DNA of 64,000 nucleotides, from contig QLIY01000167.1 of assembly GCA_003260075.1 (NCBI GenBank), positions 99,616-163,615 on the forward strand, read 5' to 3'. The position numbers were made by a program, and so were the translations under genes. Within the stretch, counting starts at the first letter, position 1. Each line of letters starts with the position of its first letter. The notes under the pieces are model-generated. The model made no database searches. It worked only from the letters and a program-made list of their open reading frames with translations, and was not told the DNA's origin. The stretch comes from Phallusia mammillata. Taxonomy: Eukaryota; Chordata; Ascidiacea; Phlebobranchia; Ascidiidae. Of this stretch, positions 14,601-29,100 are shown one piece after another.

Positions 14601-15395
14601 TATTAAGCTGACTTAGGGACAGACCATTCCGGGTAATCGAAAATTCCGTTTAATTGCATTCTGGATCTAAACCGCATCCTATCAATAGTCAAGGAAATGA
14701 ATTATTTGCATGAGATAATGTGTTTGTTTTGATAAGTGATAAGAACGCCAGGCCAAGAACGCCTTGATAAGTGATAAGAACGCTACATTTTCTATACAAC
14801 CTTAAGATTTTTGAATGTGTAAGCACGTTGTTTTGTGATATAAAAGATTTTTAAATTCACACAGTTCATATTTTTGTTTTATGAAGGTGACACTGGTGCT
14901 GCTGGACCCAGGGGCCCTCAAGGTCAACCGGGTCAACAGGGCATCAAGGGGCCCAAAGGGGATCAAGGTTTAAGAGGTGAGCAGGGTGAAAAGGGGGATA
15001 GGGGTGAACCTGCCCCACTTGTCCCATATTCAGCATTTTCTGTTGCAAGAAGCAAACCTCTGCTGGGAAATGAAACCACTGCACTTCCTTTAACTTTTGA
15101 CAAGGTAGTAAAACTGGTATTGTGATATTACAAGAAAGTGGCGTTCGAATATACAAACGAAACCGGTTAATCGGGACGGCTTCGCTAACCTCAACCGTAG
15201 AAATCATTTATCAAGACAAAAGTCGATTAAATGATAACACAGAAAAACGCTTGACAAAGTGCATTTCGGATTAACCGGTTTCGTCAGCATTCGCAATTTG
15301 TATTTATACCACAACCTGTTTAATGGCTATCCACATTCGCTATCCTTGCAACAGATACAGAAGAATTGCTACCTAATTTCATTGGTCCCCTATCA

Positions 15396-15485
<90 letters not shown>

Positions 15486-18400
15486 ACATTAGTCATAGTG
15501 TTAATATGGTGCGACTAAACCAAGCTTTAAAACAATTTTTGGACAAATTTTGTCCACGTATTTTAACATCATTAGCTTGTGGGAAATGGGCTACAAATAA
15601 ATAAATCGGAAAAGGACTGCCAATGGCCAATGGCATTTTTCCGTCGATAATACATCCCAGTTTAAACCATTTGCTTGTTACTTGTACGTATTACCTTATG
15701 TGTATTTTTATTTGGCATTGTGTTTCAAACATTAGCTTAGATTTTACAGCACGACATGATGGCCGCCATTGCACAGCCCTACAAAAATGCTGAAAATGCA
15801 TAATTTTGTTGCTTGTATTTCAACACAGGTTTTCGTGAACGCTGGCAACCAGTTCGATGTGGAAAGTGGTCGGTTTATTTGCGTCCACCCAGGAATTTAC
15901 CACTTCACATATACAGTGCAGTCATATTTGGATAAATTCCTCGGAATACAGTTGATGAAAAACAACGAACCACAGGTACGAAAATAAATTGTGTCTGGTA
16001 ATTTTATCGCATGGTAGTTACTTCGCATGGTTTATGTAAAAAATAAACAATATTTATGTATTTGCTTCATTCTCAAATATTTATGTGTTTGCTTTTTACT
16101 TTCAACGTTTACGAAACGTGCTAAGTGATTGTTGTTTTAGTTAAGTGTACTTTAGCACATCAATTGCTTGTCTTCCTATTTTCTATATCTTTTGCAGGTA
16201 ATACTCTACGCCAACGCAGTGCCGCGCCGCATAATGCAAAGTCAGACGATAATGCTGCCTCTGCTCAGAAGCGACATCGTGTGGCTACGACAGGCCAAAG
16301 GCTCGCGTTTCGCCATTTACGGGAACTCCGACATGCAAATTACTTTCAACGGATTTTTGCTCTTCCATGACCGCGGCACCCAGCGGGCAGACTGCGACCT
16401 GGATGACGACTGCCTCTAGTGGTTGGGGGTGTATTTAGTTGTTGTTTTTTTGCGGTGATGATAAAATTTGCTATATTTCGTGTGTTTGTTGTATTTAAGG
16501 CAACGGTTATATTAACCAACTTGAAGTTTGAAAAGAGCGTGTGATCATCGTTATTTGACAGAGCAAGTACCCCCCCCCCATTTAAGGCAACGGTTATATT
16601 AACCAACTTGAAGTTTGAAAAGAGCGTTTGATCATAGTTATTTGACAGAGCAGGTAAAAGCAAAAATAGTGAAGAAGCTACAGTAGTAAGAGTTGCAATA
16701 TGATTCTTGACTTTTCTACGCAATCAACCACTCTACATCATCATTTCTCAAAAAGTAAAGAGAGATTTTAGTCCACAAACGTATTTTAAAACAATTTATC
16801 ACTGGGTTTGCACTGCTTGTCAAGTGTAAAAAAAAACGTATGGGGACCACTGTCCAATATGGAAAATAATTAAAAGCAAAAAAAAACGCGATTTTAAATC
16901 AAACTGACTACCAATTCAATTATTCAGAAAGATTATTTTAGAAAAAAGTAAAATTATTTCACGAATGCTGATAACTTGCTGTGCTAACAATTAGGTTTAT
17001 TCGCAAACAAGTCGAAAAACAAGGTAACATTTTCTCAAAAAAACGAACATAGCATCCACCGATTTCACACTCAGACGATAAAAAGTAAAAAAAAAAATCA
17101 TTTCGGAAACTAATAAACAAACTCAGACTGACCGCTTTTGTTGGCTCCGGTGCCACCACATTCCATATTGACGTCATAGCACTACGTACAGAGGGTTGGG
17201 GGTCGAAGGTGTAACGGTAAAGACGAGGCACAATACGAGGTAGATGGGGTTTCAGCTGCTCTTGAGCCGCATCAGCTATGCTTCGAAATCCGAAAGCCAC
17301 ACCCTGGAAAAAAGCAAGGGGTATATATTGCTGACATTGCTTTGTAAGAATAGGCGTTGCTACTAAGAGCAACAGTAGAGCCGACGTCACACATTCATGA
17401 CGTCATAGTCATTTGTCGTCACATTTATGGATCAGGAGTTTGGAGTTTTTGGGCCCAGTTCCAGCGCTCATGGTAATCGGCAATTTATTTGAATATTGAA
17501 CTAAATCTCAACTGTGGTCCGTTTGTATGAACGGGGATATTCCGATTTATATTAAAAATTCTTGTCAAATTGTGGACGGTGGTGTAGTTTAAAAAAAAAC
17601 TTAAACACAAATTATTGCACAACGGTATAGATTAGATGCGCTATATTTTCTTAAATTTCTGTGCAGGTCTGAAACAAGGGTATGGGTGTCATTTAAAACC
17701 ATTGGACGGTAAATCCTTAGTTTAAACAAAATTAGGAAGGTTTAGGCAGAGGAATATATATTTGAACTGAATGGCATAAGCAGTTCCTAAAAATACAGAA
17801 AACGTTTACAGGTGTGAAGATAAGTGCTAATCCCAGCGCGGTGAAACGAATAAAACCGTTAAATCGGCAAAATAGCAAAGTTTAACAAATTTGTCGTTCA
17901 ACTGGTGTGATGCTAAACGAAATACTCATTGTTTTTTTTAAAACTTGTAATTTTGCTGACGTTTTGTCCACCAGAACGTTAGGGCTTCCTCAGGGCAATG
18001 AAGCAAAATATTTGCCAGCACATAAGCAAAATCGCACAAGAGCAGCGGGATACGATAAAATAATTACACCAGAACCAAGGTTATCCGTAAATATAGCAAA
18101 GTAGCAAGCAATAAACAACAAAACTGTCAAGAATCCAATGGTACCGACCTTTTTAGTGTTCCACAGCGCATGGTGATTCGCGAGGTGAAGAAATTTATAA
18201 ACAAGATCAGGTTGGTTGAGGTCGGATGCCAGTGAGCAGAGTTCCTTGTATGTTGTTAAACTCGATCTGCAACAAGTATGTTAGATAGTGAGTAATATGG
18301 TAAGTTTTTAGGTGCTATGCATTTTCATTGCATGGATATTACATTGCAATGTACACGAAGCCCTCGCTAAACAGTTGTTAACGTGCTTTAACTTGGAGCC

Positions 18401-20134
18401 CGAACCCGAAAGTACAAGCCCGAATCCCGGCCCGAACCCAAATCGATTTTTTAGAAGCTCATTTAGGCCCGAAAGTTTGATTGATAGGCCTATACATGAC
18501 GGCCCCCGCAAAGACTAAGACCACAAGAAAGCCCGAACCCGAATCCGGCTCGACTTAGAACTCTGTCTCGCTATGACGTGTTAAGGAAATTGAAAACAAA
18601 AACGCTAAACGCTAAATCGTTTGTCAATTTGTCCAGCTTTTTTATGCAATTAACTGGAATATGCGACTACCCGTACAATTTCCTCAACGAATTGCAACGT
18701 TTGGGATATATGATCTCTATGTCCCCCCCCCCGAAATTGAAAACAAAAACGCTAAACGCTAAATCGTTTGTCAATTTGTCAAGCTTTTTTATGCAATTAA
18801 CTGGAATATGCGACTACCCTCAACTAATTGCAACGTTTGGGATATATGATCTCTATGCAGTCAAACGAATTATGCGACTAACTGGAATCGTCTGTACCTG
18901 TAATTATTTTGTAATGAGAACAGAAAAAAATAGTCAAACTCTTTTATCGACGAATATAAGCTCGTATGATGACTTTTTTAACATAAATCCTATTTTGATA
19001 AAATGCTACCAGTGTGTGAACCCAAACCGTCATCGAGCTTTTTTAATTCGCCAAATTTTGTCAATCAATTCCTCTGTGACATCCCCACCGGACTCACCCG
19101 TCCGGTGCCTTCCCCAGCTGCACGGAGCTTTGAAACAGACCGCTCCCTTCTTGTCCCACGATGCGAACTTTAGACGCTGGAGAACTTGTTTCTGAGCTTC
19201 CTGTAAGTGACTCGACAAGCTGATTGACCAAAACTTTCTTCTGGTCGTCGCTGCCAAGCTCATAAACTATTCCAAAGCCCTTGGACGCGATGTCTTGCGT
19301 TAGGTCTGAAAATAAAACCCTTGCAAGAAAATTGTTGAATGGATTCGACCGGATCAAATGAATCATGCTTTTGACATTAACACATAAGTTTTGTTGTCTG
19401 GCAAATAGTGGTGTTACTATGACAGCATAAGTGTGTTTTGATTTGACCTTAGTTCTCTGGCTTTAAGGTGTTTTGTTAACCTGAAAACGGCCAGGAGTGA
19501 ACTAAACGACAATCTTTAAAAATCAATACTAGTTGGCATATTGCCAGTTATTGCGCAGTTTGAAAGAATATTTGGTACGAAAATAGTAGGTAAAGACGGA
19601 CTTTTTCATTTTAAGTTGTACTAAAAAAGTTTCGTAAAAGATTCGGTTCCAGCCAAATCACACAACTTATTATGCCGAAACCGAATCTTCACAAAAATCG
19701 CTGATTCGATCAAACAAATTCGGCAAACCGAATATTCTGTACACCACTAACATTAACCATACTGTCCGAAGTATTTGTGCTTTATACAAAATGATGCAAA
19801 TTTTACCATCCGGTTCAGATAGTAGTGATGTAAATGAATTCTGTAAATCCATAAGATGAGCTAATACTGCTGGATGTTGTGAATATTCCTTTGTTTTTAG
19901 CATTGTCATCAACCATATACAAGACGCCTGAAGAGTAATATGAATGTGAAATGTGAACACGCAAAATAAACCTGTTTATGTACTGAATGAACCTATTAAA
20001 CAGGAGATACTAGCTAAAATTGGTGCCTTTGTTTCTTTTTACTTTTTCACCATTAAACATATTGAATATTGAATAACAAATAGTCTATTTTGGTTATTTG
20101 CATATTACGTAGAAATAAAATACTTATTGGTTAG

Positions 20135-20170
<36 letters not shown>

Positions 20171-23100
20171 ATTTTTGCAAACATAAAAAGGTATGTATAC
20201 TTTCACAATAATTACAAACTTCTGTTTTTACACAAAAAATTTTAAACAAATTATTTTTTAATATTTTAGAAGTTTACCTCAAAATTCGTTACAAAAATCA
20301 TATTAGCCCTGATTTTGACACCAACAAAAAAATGAACACACAATTTGGTACCTGTCTGGCAGCTGGTATGCGGTGCATTACAAACTCAGATATGATTTTA
20401 GTGAGAAGCCATTCAACATGGTCATGTTGATGTGCGGGTTGTTGTTGGTCTGCTTGTTGCAAGTGATGAAATGGATTGTCCTTGGATACCCATCTGTCAT
20501 GCTTTTCAGGAGAGTTTGTTCCAAGAGCTGCACTACACAACGCTCGACCCACCGAGAAATGTAGTTCAGTGCCTTTGATCTGAAAAATGTCAGAAGTTGG
20601 AAAAATTTCAGTTTTACAGAAATGCTGTTATGCTGCATACTGAATTCTAAATTTATTAGGATATCATAATAATTAAGATGCTATTGTTCTACTTTTTTTT
20701 AAATTGATTAGGCAAGTAAACCAATTGTCTACAGCAGTGTTTCTAACCCTAAAGACGCAGCCCTACTTGGGACAAATTTATCAGTATGATACAAACTTTC
20801 TCTGTGACTTCTGTTTAGCATAGTAACTCATATGGCAGTTTAATTTAGGATTGGAACAACAGTATTTGCAATTACATACTTCTATGATTGTTTTTTTTTT
20901 TTGCTTATTTTACATAAAAAGCATGAAATAGTTTAAAGGTTTTCGGTGACATGAACCATAACCACAATTTTAAGTGACATGACCTATACTTACAAACAGG
21001 TTTTCTGTATGATGTTTGTTAGTAAATGTATGAACACATTCTAATATTGGTTGCATTGTGTTAGAAAACCTCTAAAGGGGGCTGGAGAGAAAAAAGGTTG
21101 AGAAACACTGGTCTACAGTAAAAGGTTGTAAAAAGAAACATTTTTTTCCTAAAGCATATTTTTTCACAAACATAAATCAAGTGCACCTAACAAACACTGA
21201 AAAAATACATCAACCAAATTTTAAAAAATCATTGCGCTACTACTAAAACAGAGAAAATGCACTTACTTCGGAAGAATCAAGCAAAGTTTGCAAAATCTTC
21301 TCAGTGTGGGGAAAATTTCCATCACCAACTGGAAGTCTTCCAAGGGAAATCACAACTTGCTCACGAAGTTTGTGGTTAGTTTTGCTTGAAACCAGGTTTG
21401 TCAAAGCTTCTACTACTGTCCCCCCCCCCATAGTAGTGATGTAAATGAATTCTGCAAATCCATGAGATGAGCTAAAACTGCTGGATGCTGCGAATATTCC
21501 TTTGTTTTTAGCATTGTCATCAACCAAATACAAGACGCCTGAAGAGTAATATGAATGTGAAATGTGAACACGCAAAATAAACCTGTTTATGTACTGAACG
21601 AACCTATTAATCAGGAGATACAATCAGAAAATGGTGTCAGAAAATGGCTATAGAAAACAGTACTTAATTGCATTTTCCATTTTCATTTGTTACTTGAGTG
21701 AAAGTTTAGTACTAATATTAAGACAATGCTGGTCCACTTAATCACATATCTGTTTTATTGCATACTGACTACCAAACAACACTTTATCAGTTAGAAACAT
21801 ATTGTGGTTACTTTTTTCCTTTTTTATTTTTGCCTCACAAATTTTTAAAACAATTTTTTTTTGCATAATTTGAAGGTTGCAAAAATCAGTCTAAAATTTT
21901 GTTGTATTTAGAAACAACAATTTCTTATGTACTTGGTTTCACCTCAACATTTATTACAACAATCATATTAGCCCTTATTTTAACACCAACAAAAATTTAG
22001 CACACAATTTGGTACCTGTCTGGCAGCTGGTATGCGGTGCATTACAAATTCTGATATGATTTTAGTGAGAAGCCATTCAACATAGTCATGTTGATGTGCA
22101 GGTTGTTGTTGGTCTGCTTGTTGCAAGTGATGAAATGGATTGTCCTTGGAAACCCATCTGTCATGCTTTTCAGGAGAGTTTGTTCCGAGAGCTGCACTAC
22201 ACAACGCTCGACCCACCGAGAAATGTACCCCCCCCCCCAGTGTCTTTGATCTGAAAAATGTCAGAAGTTGGAATAATTTCAGTTTGATTGCAATGCGTTA
22301 TGTTCCATACTGAATTATAAATTTATTAGGATATCATAATAATTAAGATGCTATTGTTCTACTCTTTTTTTTTAAATCGATTAGGCAAGTAAACCAATTG
22401 TCTACAGCAGTGTTTCTAACCCTAAAGACGCAGCCCTACTTTGGACGAATTTATTAGTATAATATAAACTTTCCCTGTGACTTCTGTTTAGCATAGTAAC
22501 TGATATGGCAGTTTAATTTAGGATTGGAACAACAGTATTTGCAATTACATACTTCTATGATTGTGTTTTTTTGCTTCTTTTACATAAAAAGCATGAAATA
22601 GTTTAAAGGTTTTCGGTGACATGAACCATAACCACAAATTTAAGTGACATGACCTATAATTACAAACAGGTTTTCTGTATGATGTTTGTTAGTAAATGTT
22701 TGAACAAATTCTAGTATTGGTTGCATTTTATTAGAAAACCTCTACAGGGGGCTGGAGAGAAAAAAGGTTGAGAAACACTGGTCTACAGTAAAAGGTTGTA
22801 AAAAGAAACATTTTTTTCCTAAAGCATATTTTTTCACAAACATAAATCAAGTGCACCTAACAAACACTGAAAAAATACATCAACCAAATTTTAAAAAATC
22901 ATTGCGCTACTACTAAAACAGAGAAAATGCACTTACTTCGCCCCCCCCCCTTTTTCCTAAAGCATATTTTTTCACAAACATAAATCAAGTGCACCTAAAA
23001 AACACTGAAAAAATACATCAACCAAACTATAAATTGAGCTACTACTTAAACAGAGGAAATGTACTTACTTCAGAAGAATCAAGCAAAGTTTGCAAAATCT

Positions 23101-26100
23101 TCTCAGTGTGGGGAAAATTTCCATCACCAACTGGAAGTCTTCCCAGTGAAATCACAACTTGCTCACGAAGTTTGTGGGCAGTTTTACTTGAAACCAGGTT
23201 TGTCAAAGCTTCTACTACTGCCCCCCCCCCCAGTTTCATAATTTTATTCTTATTATTTTTTGTTTCAAATTTTTATGTCAATTTTACACTTCTACAAAAT
23301 CATTAAATAAGTTTTTTTGCACTTTTCTTATTCCAAACATTGTTTTGAATACAAACATTACATATATACCCCCCCCCCAGTTTCATAATTTTATTCTTAT
23401 TATTTTTTGTTTCAAATTTTTATGTCGATTTTACACTTTTACAAAATCATTAAATAAGTTTTTTTTTTGCACTTTTCTGACTCCAAACATTGTTTTGAAT
23501 ACAAACATTACATATATTTTCTAAACAAAAGCAAAAAACACTGAAATGCTACTAATGATTGCACACTAAAACTAATTGCACCACTCTTGTACAACCAAAA
23601 GAGTTTTTAACATAAAAAATAAGATTTACTTGTGTGTGGAGAAACAAAAATGTGCTATTGATTGATAACAAAAAGTTGATTATACCTGGAACATCTGTTG
23701 ACTGTTGGGAGTCTTTATCATTAGATGTTTGACCATCAATAAGGGGTACAGCAACTTTTCTTGCAATCTCACCCACAGAAAAACATGCAGCAGTTACCAA
23801 CAGCTGTTCTTGCTGCATCTTTATGTTTTTCACTGAGGGAAACATAATAGGCAGGTATCAGAGTGCAGCCCAGTTCTAACAAAACTGACCCAAGCTGTAG
23901 GTTAACCTTTTAGATGCAACAAAATTGCAATAAGGTGGTTTTGTCCTGAGGGTTCAGATGAGAAAAAATTAAGAAACAAAAATTTACCGAGTATGGACAA
24001 TGTCTCAGTTGCCAGTGGATCATCTTTATTGTCAGAATTGTTAAGTTTTAAATAATCACCAACAATGTAACCCAGCAAAAGTAGGCTGCCGTGCTTCTCT
24101 TCAAACCTCTAAAACAAAATATATACATTCAATGTTTCTCCAATGCATTAGTCTGGAAAATACAACAAAGGTTGTACTTCAAATCTATAGAGCTCTTCTG
24201 GCAATTGTATTTTTACAGACGCTTCGACGTCCTGTATAGCCAGTCTGCAGAACATGGCAGTTCCTGACAAGATCTCGTGCGTGCAGGACCTACAGGTCCT
24301 GCATGCGCGTCCCGTAAGTTCACGTGCAATACGTATTTTAGCAGGCACAAAGGAAGTAAAAGAGGTCAAGACAGGCCAATTAAATGCTTTTGGTGCAAAA
24401 TTTTCGCGTGCAAACCCCAAAACTTGGCGTGCAAAATTTTTTTTTCCAAAAAAAAATCGCGCGTGCAGCTGCCACACTCTGCAGACTGACTGTACAGGTT
24501 ACCTTCATCAGGGTAAATAAGGCAACATCTATAGACTATGTTTTCAATAATATTGTCAAACTGGACCGAGAACAAGTCATGTATTAGTTGTTTTTTTTGT
24601 CAACAAGTAGCTGAATCTGAACTCAAAAATTTTTGGACATGTGCTTAAAAGTGATCTCTTATGAGATAATGACAACATATGTTTACCTTGCTTGCACTTG
24701 AATGAAGCAAATCTTTGATCAGGTGCGAATATTCAGTAACTGTTGATGCAGTTCGTTTGAACACAATTGAATAAAGTTCAGCTCCATAATGTCGAATCTA
24801 TTAACAAAAAAACATGCTTGCAATTTCAAGTTGGTCAAGCAACATAAAATGGGCATTTTCTTTGACAACATTTCGACCTATCGAGAAATTTACTTTTGAC
24901 ATATGGTTTTCATTATGACCCACCAAAAGACATATAACACAAAATTGGTAAAAACCGTAATCTGAAACCTTGAATCCCTTGTATCTCATCAGCACTGATA
25001 GGAAAACATATATGTATGTATGTATATTTTCAAACACTGACAAACCAGTTTAATTCAATAGCTATTTGACATAAGTTTTTTTAAGCAATTTATGCGATCA
25101 AAAAGTTTTAATAAATGGTTTCAGTTGAAATTTAGGATCTATGCAATTAAACAAAATTTGTGATTAAAATTATTTGACCAAGTCTAGGTTGTTAGTGGAC
25201 AGAAGTAAAACCAAACATAAAAGATACAACTCTGCCTTCACAAAACAAGGTATAAACAAACAAACAAAAAGAATTTTTTTTGTTACCCTGTCACAAGTGT
25301 GAAATAAACTGTAAACAAACAAACAGAAAGAATAACTATATAAAGCTGTTCTGGCAATTGTATTTTTGCACCGACGTTACCCTGATAAAGGCGACTTGTA
25401 TAGTACATCAAAACACCTGTGCATAAATACAATTGCCAGAAGAGCTCTATAAACTTAAAATTACGTCTGGCAGCAACAGGTAAAAGCAGAGAAAAAATTC
25501 CCCCCCCCCCAGAAGAGCTCTATAAACTTAAAATTACGTCTGGCAGCAACAGGTAAATGTAGAGAAAAAATTTTTTATTACATTATCACGAGTGTGTGTT
25601 GACAAACTTCGAATCCAAGACACTCTACTGGTGAAGTCATCAGATTTTATAGATCCCGAGCACACCAATATCTTGTTGACGTCAATAATATCAGGGCACA
25701 CAGCAACGATCTCAAGCAAATAATAAACCACACTTGGGTCTGTAGAATAAGTCTCATTTGCAAGATATTCAATCTATTCTTCCCAATGGACAACAAAAAT
25801 TTGCAAATATGTTTTGTCCTATTGTTACACAGTCATGCGATTTATTCTCAATTTTATGTCCAACTGAATCCTAAACTGGGATCTATCATCAGGTGCAAAA
25901 ATATTCTGGTTGATCACAAAACAGTTTAATGGACTCTTTTTAAGAGACTTTTACATGTTAAACTGACCTGAAATAAGCCGCAAATATTGGAACATGAGGT
26001 CAATGTACATCGACACCAACTGGATCATTTCAGTGTCATTCCCAAGAAGTCTTTGTCTGAAAAATAGTAAAAAGTACTTTTGAAGCACTCTTTCTTGACC

Positions 26101-29100
26101 AAATGCATGGAACAAATTAGTGTCAGACAGAAAAAGAAAACTTCCGAAACATGATTTATTGTACTCTATTGTATTTTATAAAAACATGATTGAATAAACA
26201 ATATTTTTTGAATACTTAATTTGTTGAATTTATCGTAAAAGACAAAAAAGCAATAAAGTTAAACGGTAATTTTGGGAAACTGGGAATTTCAAAGTCAATG
26301 TAAGCTAAATGCATAACATAAGAAAGTAGTAATTCAACAACAACAAAATTTAGTAGGTAAAGTGCCCACAGCTAGCATTTCTACAATAAATCATCCTCAC
26401 AGTACACAATCGATTTGACTTAAAATTAAAGCTTGCACCAAAATAAAAAATTCCCCCCCCCCGATACCGAGTACGAGTATCGATACCACTGAAATTGTTC
26501 GATACCATCGTTACCGAGTACCGAGTACCGGGTACCCGTCCCATCACTAAAATTAAAGCTTGCACCAAAATAAAAAATACACACCTGACATAAGCAGCGA
26601 TTTTAAGTGAAGTCATTTCCAAATCTTCTGGGTCAAGATCATTTACTTCAAAAGGATTTAGAGTGGTATGACTGATCAGGCATTTGCGAAGATAAACTAG
26701 GATTGATTTGAAAGTAGTCGGTAGAAATGGCATTGATCGAGTCCCAATAACATGCCGCTTGCCTGATGATCCCCGTTCTAATGCCTGAATTCCAAAGTAA
26801 GAAAACATTTTAGACCATGTTAACCATGGGAGTGGAATTTAAAATGGATAAATAACTAGAAGGCTCTTTTTCTACCTCAAATCAGAAGTGATTAAAATAT
26901 TTCTACTTTAGTAAATTTATTTAAATGGATAAATAACTAGAAGGCTTAATTTCCTGCCTATAAAATGAACTAATATTTTATGCCAAAAAGGCCTTAAAAC
27001 AAAAAGTTGTGTTGTTTTTGACAGAAATGGGGTCAAAATGACAGTGTTATTTCTACGGTATTTCATACATTTTTGTAGATATAAGTAAGGATGTTTGCAA
27101 ATGTGGGCAACTTAAATCCATTGTTGCTTTTCTCCAATGAAACATCTTTAGAAGTTTTTCCTGATAGAAATCGGTTAGCAGACGCTGCTACATCTTCCTT
27201 AACTAAAAAATATACAAAATAGACAGTAACAACTTCGTTAATTATTCAAGTTCTTAAAAATATAATATACTATAATTTATCATGGTATGCGATGCCAATT
27301 AAAAGCGTTATACCGAATCAGCTGGTCACCAAGCATTCTATGTGGCAAGGCATAGGCTAGATTCAAACAGGAGTCCTTTCTACCATTTTTGGTAAAAGGA
27401 TGATTATGTGTAAGCGCAACAATTGAATCACAGATTCAAGAAAACATTTAACAGACTTATTTGAGTCTGCAAACTCTGAAAAACACTCATTTGAGACACC
27501 TCTGTGGGATTTTACGATTACTGCAATGTCATAAACCTCCAGCATTTCATAACAGCTTGGTGTCCTTGCATTAAATTAATGGAATAAGAGAAAATGCAGA
27601 AGTATAAAAATTAAACCAAGCAGCCAAACTTCAACCTACTATCGCCAGTGGCCAGAAGCAGTTGATATCTTGATTGCACATGAGTTGGTGGAAATACAGA
27701 ACCAGCATAATGCACACCAGCAAGTCGCACAAAGTGGTCATTGTCTGTATTGGAGAAAATGGGAAAAATAATCTTTGACTTTTTGCAAGGAAAATGTGAG
27801 TGACTTTGTATATTTATCAGTGACTTAAACTTAACACACCCAATAATTAAACAAGTTTGTACAAACAAGTCACTAAACACATGAAGCTTCTAATTGCTTT
27901 GTGCTCATGACTTTATCATCTATCTTGAACAAGAAAATCAAGAAAGCTCAACACAGTTATATTTGCCACAATAACTGCTGAATATAATTAAATGAGATGT
28001 TACCTTCCATTGCTTTGTCAATCAACATCGCAACATCATTGAGTTTATCACTGGGCAAGTTCTTGTAAGCTGATGACATCATCACAAGAGATTCCTGCAT
28101 GGCTAATTTCACTTCAACAGAATCTTCCTGTTATGTAAGCAAAAAAATTGGTAACCACCATCCAGCAAATTACAATCCATACAATGCATATTGAGGGTTG
28201 ACCATATAGGTGTCTTTATTAATTTAGAAAATCTTGGTTACTCACAATGCAAGTAATAACAAATTCAGTTTTATCACACACTGGCCACTAAGCTCTAGGT
28301 AATTATATGGGGAATATTGCATTTTTTGTGAGTGCTAGCTGTTTGCAAGACAGCACAAAATTACACAGGTATTAACAAGAATTGCCTGTACACCACATTA
28401 AAAAAAAGTTAAATAAACTACACAAAACTGAAAAGCAGAAGGTTACAAGGTTCAAAATTACTGTTTTAAAATTGCCAAAAAATACAACATTACATAAACA
28501 TAAAATAAAGAAACTTTCGAAGATACTAATATTTATAAAAGTATGAATAATATTTTTAAACTTTTAAAATAACATGTTTCCAGTTTCAAAATCAAAAGTT
28601 ACAACAAAAACTGTTCAATGCAGCACAACTGTTCAAACCTGTGGTAAAGTTTGAAACATTGCCATAAGAATGTTGATTCTTTGTGTAAATGGTTCAGACA
28701 TTCTTGTTGATAACCTTCCCATTGAAATATAAGCTAAACTCTTTGATCTTGAATCTGTTTCTTCATTGTTTACCACCTTGAGTAAACCGTCCAATAACAA
28801 AATCGCCTGTTTTTGCAGTTTGTCTAAATCAGCTCTAAAAATGACCCCCCCCCCCCTTGAGTAAACCGTCCAATAACAAAATCGCCTGTTTTTGCAGTTT
28901 GTCAAAATCAGCTCTAAAAATGACAAAAAAAAACATGTAAGTTTTCCAAGCTTTCGGCAAAATTGTAGCAGTTTTTTATCATCTTCAAAGTGCCTGTATT
29001 TAGACCAAACTATCTATACTTTGGAAAATCTTTTGATTAATTGTCTGTTCTAGTTATTGCTAAAATCTTCTTGTTAATCACATATTCCAATTAGTCATAT

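Larger units (their letters stand above)
19306..21419. other. left copy of the ECPAS exon 20-22 segment, introns
   Basis: 19630-19760 holds an inverted pair of GATTCGGTT-type sequences, perhaps a MITE. The 34-base C run and a family 2 hAT element lie further right. Confidence 0.55.
24798..28638. other. ECPAS introns 10-16
   Basis: Short AT-rich introns between the exons listed. They contain the 25341-25450 MITE, the 26463 hAT fragment and a SINE-like copy. No further gene seen. Confidence 0.6.

Noticed and set aside
15259..15492. Open frame with a long proline tail over the 89-base C run
   Set aside because: The prolines come only from the C run in an intron of the C1q-like gene; no splice or family support.
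18312..18518. Plus-strand frame with [16 protein letters not shown]
   Set aside because: Comes from the repeated CCCGAACCCG motif of a hAT element.
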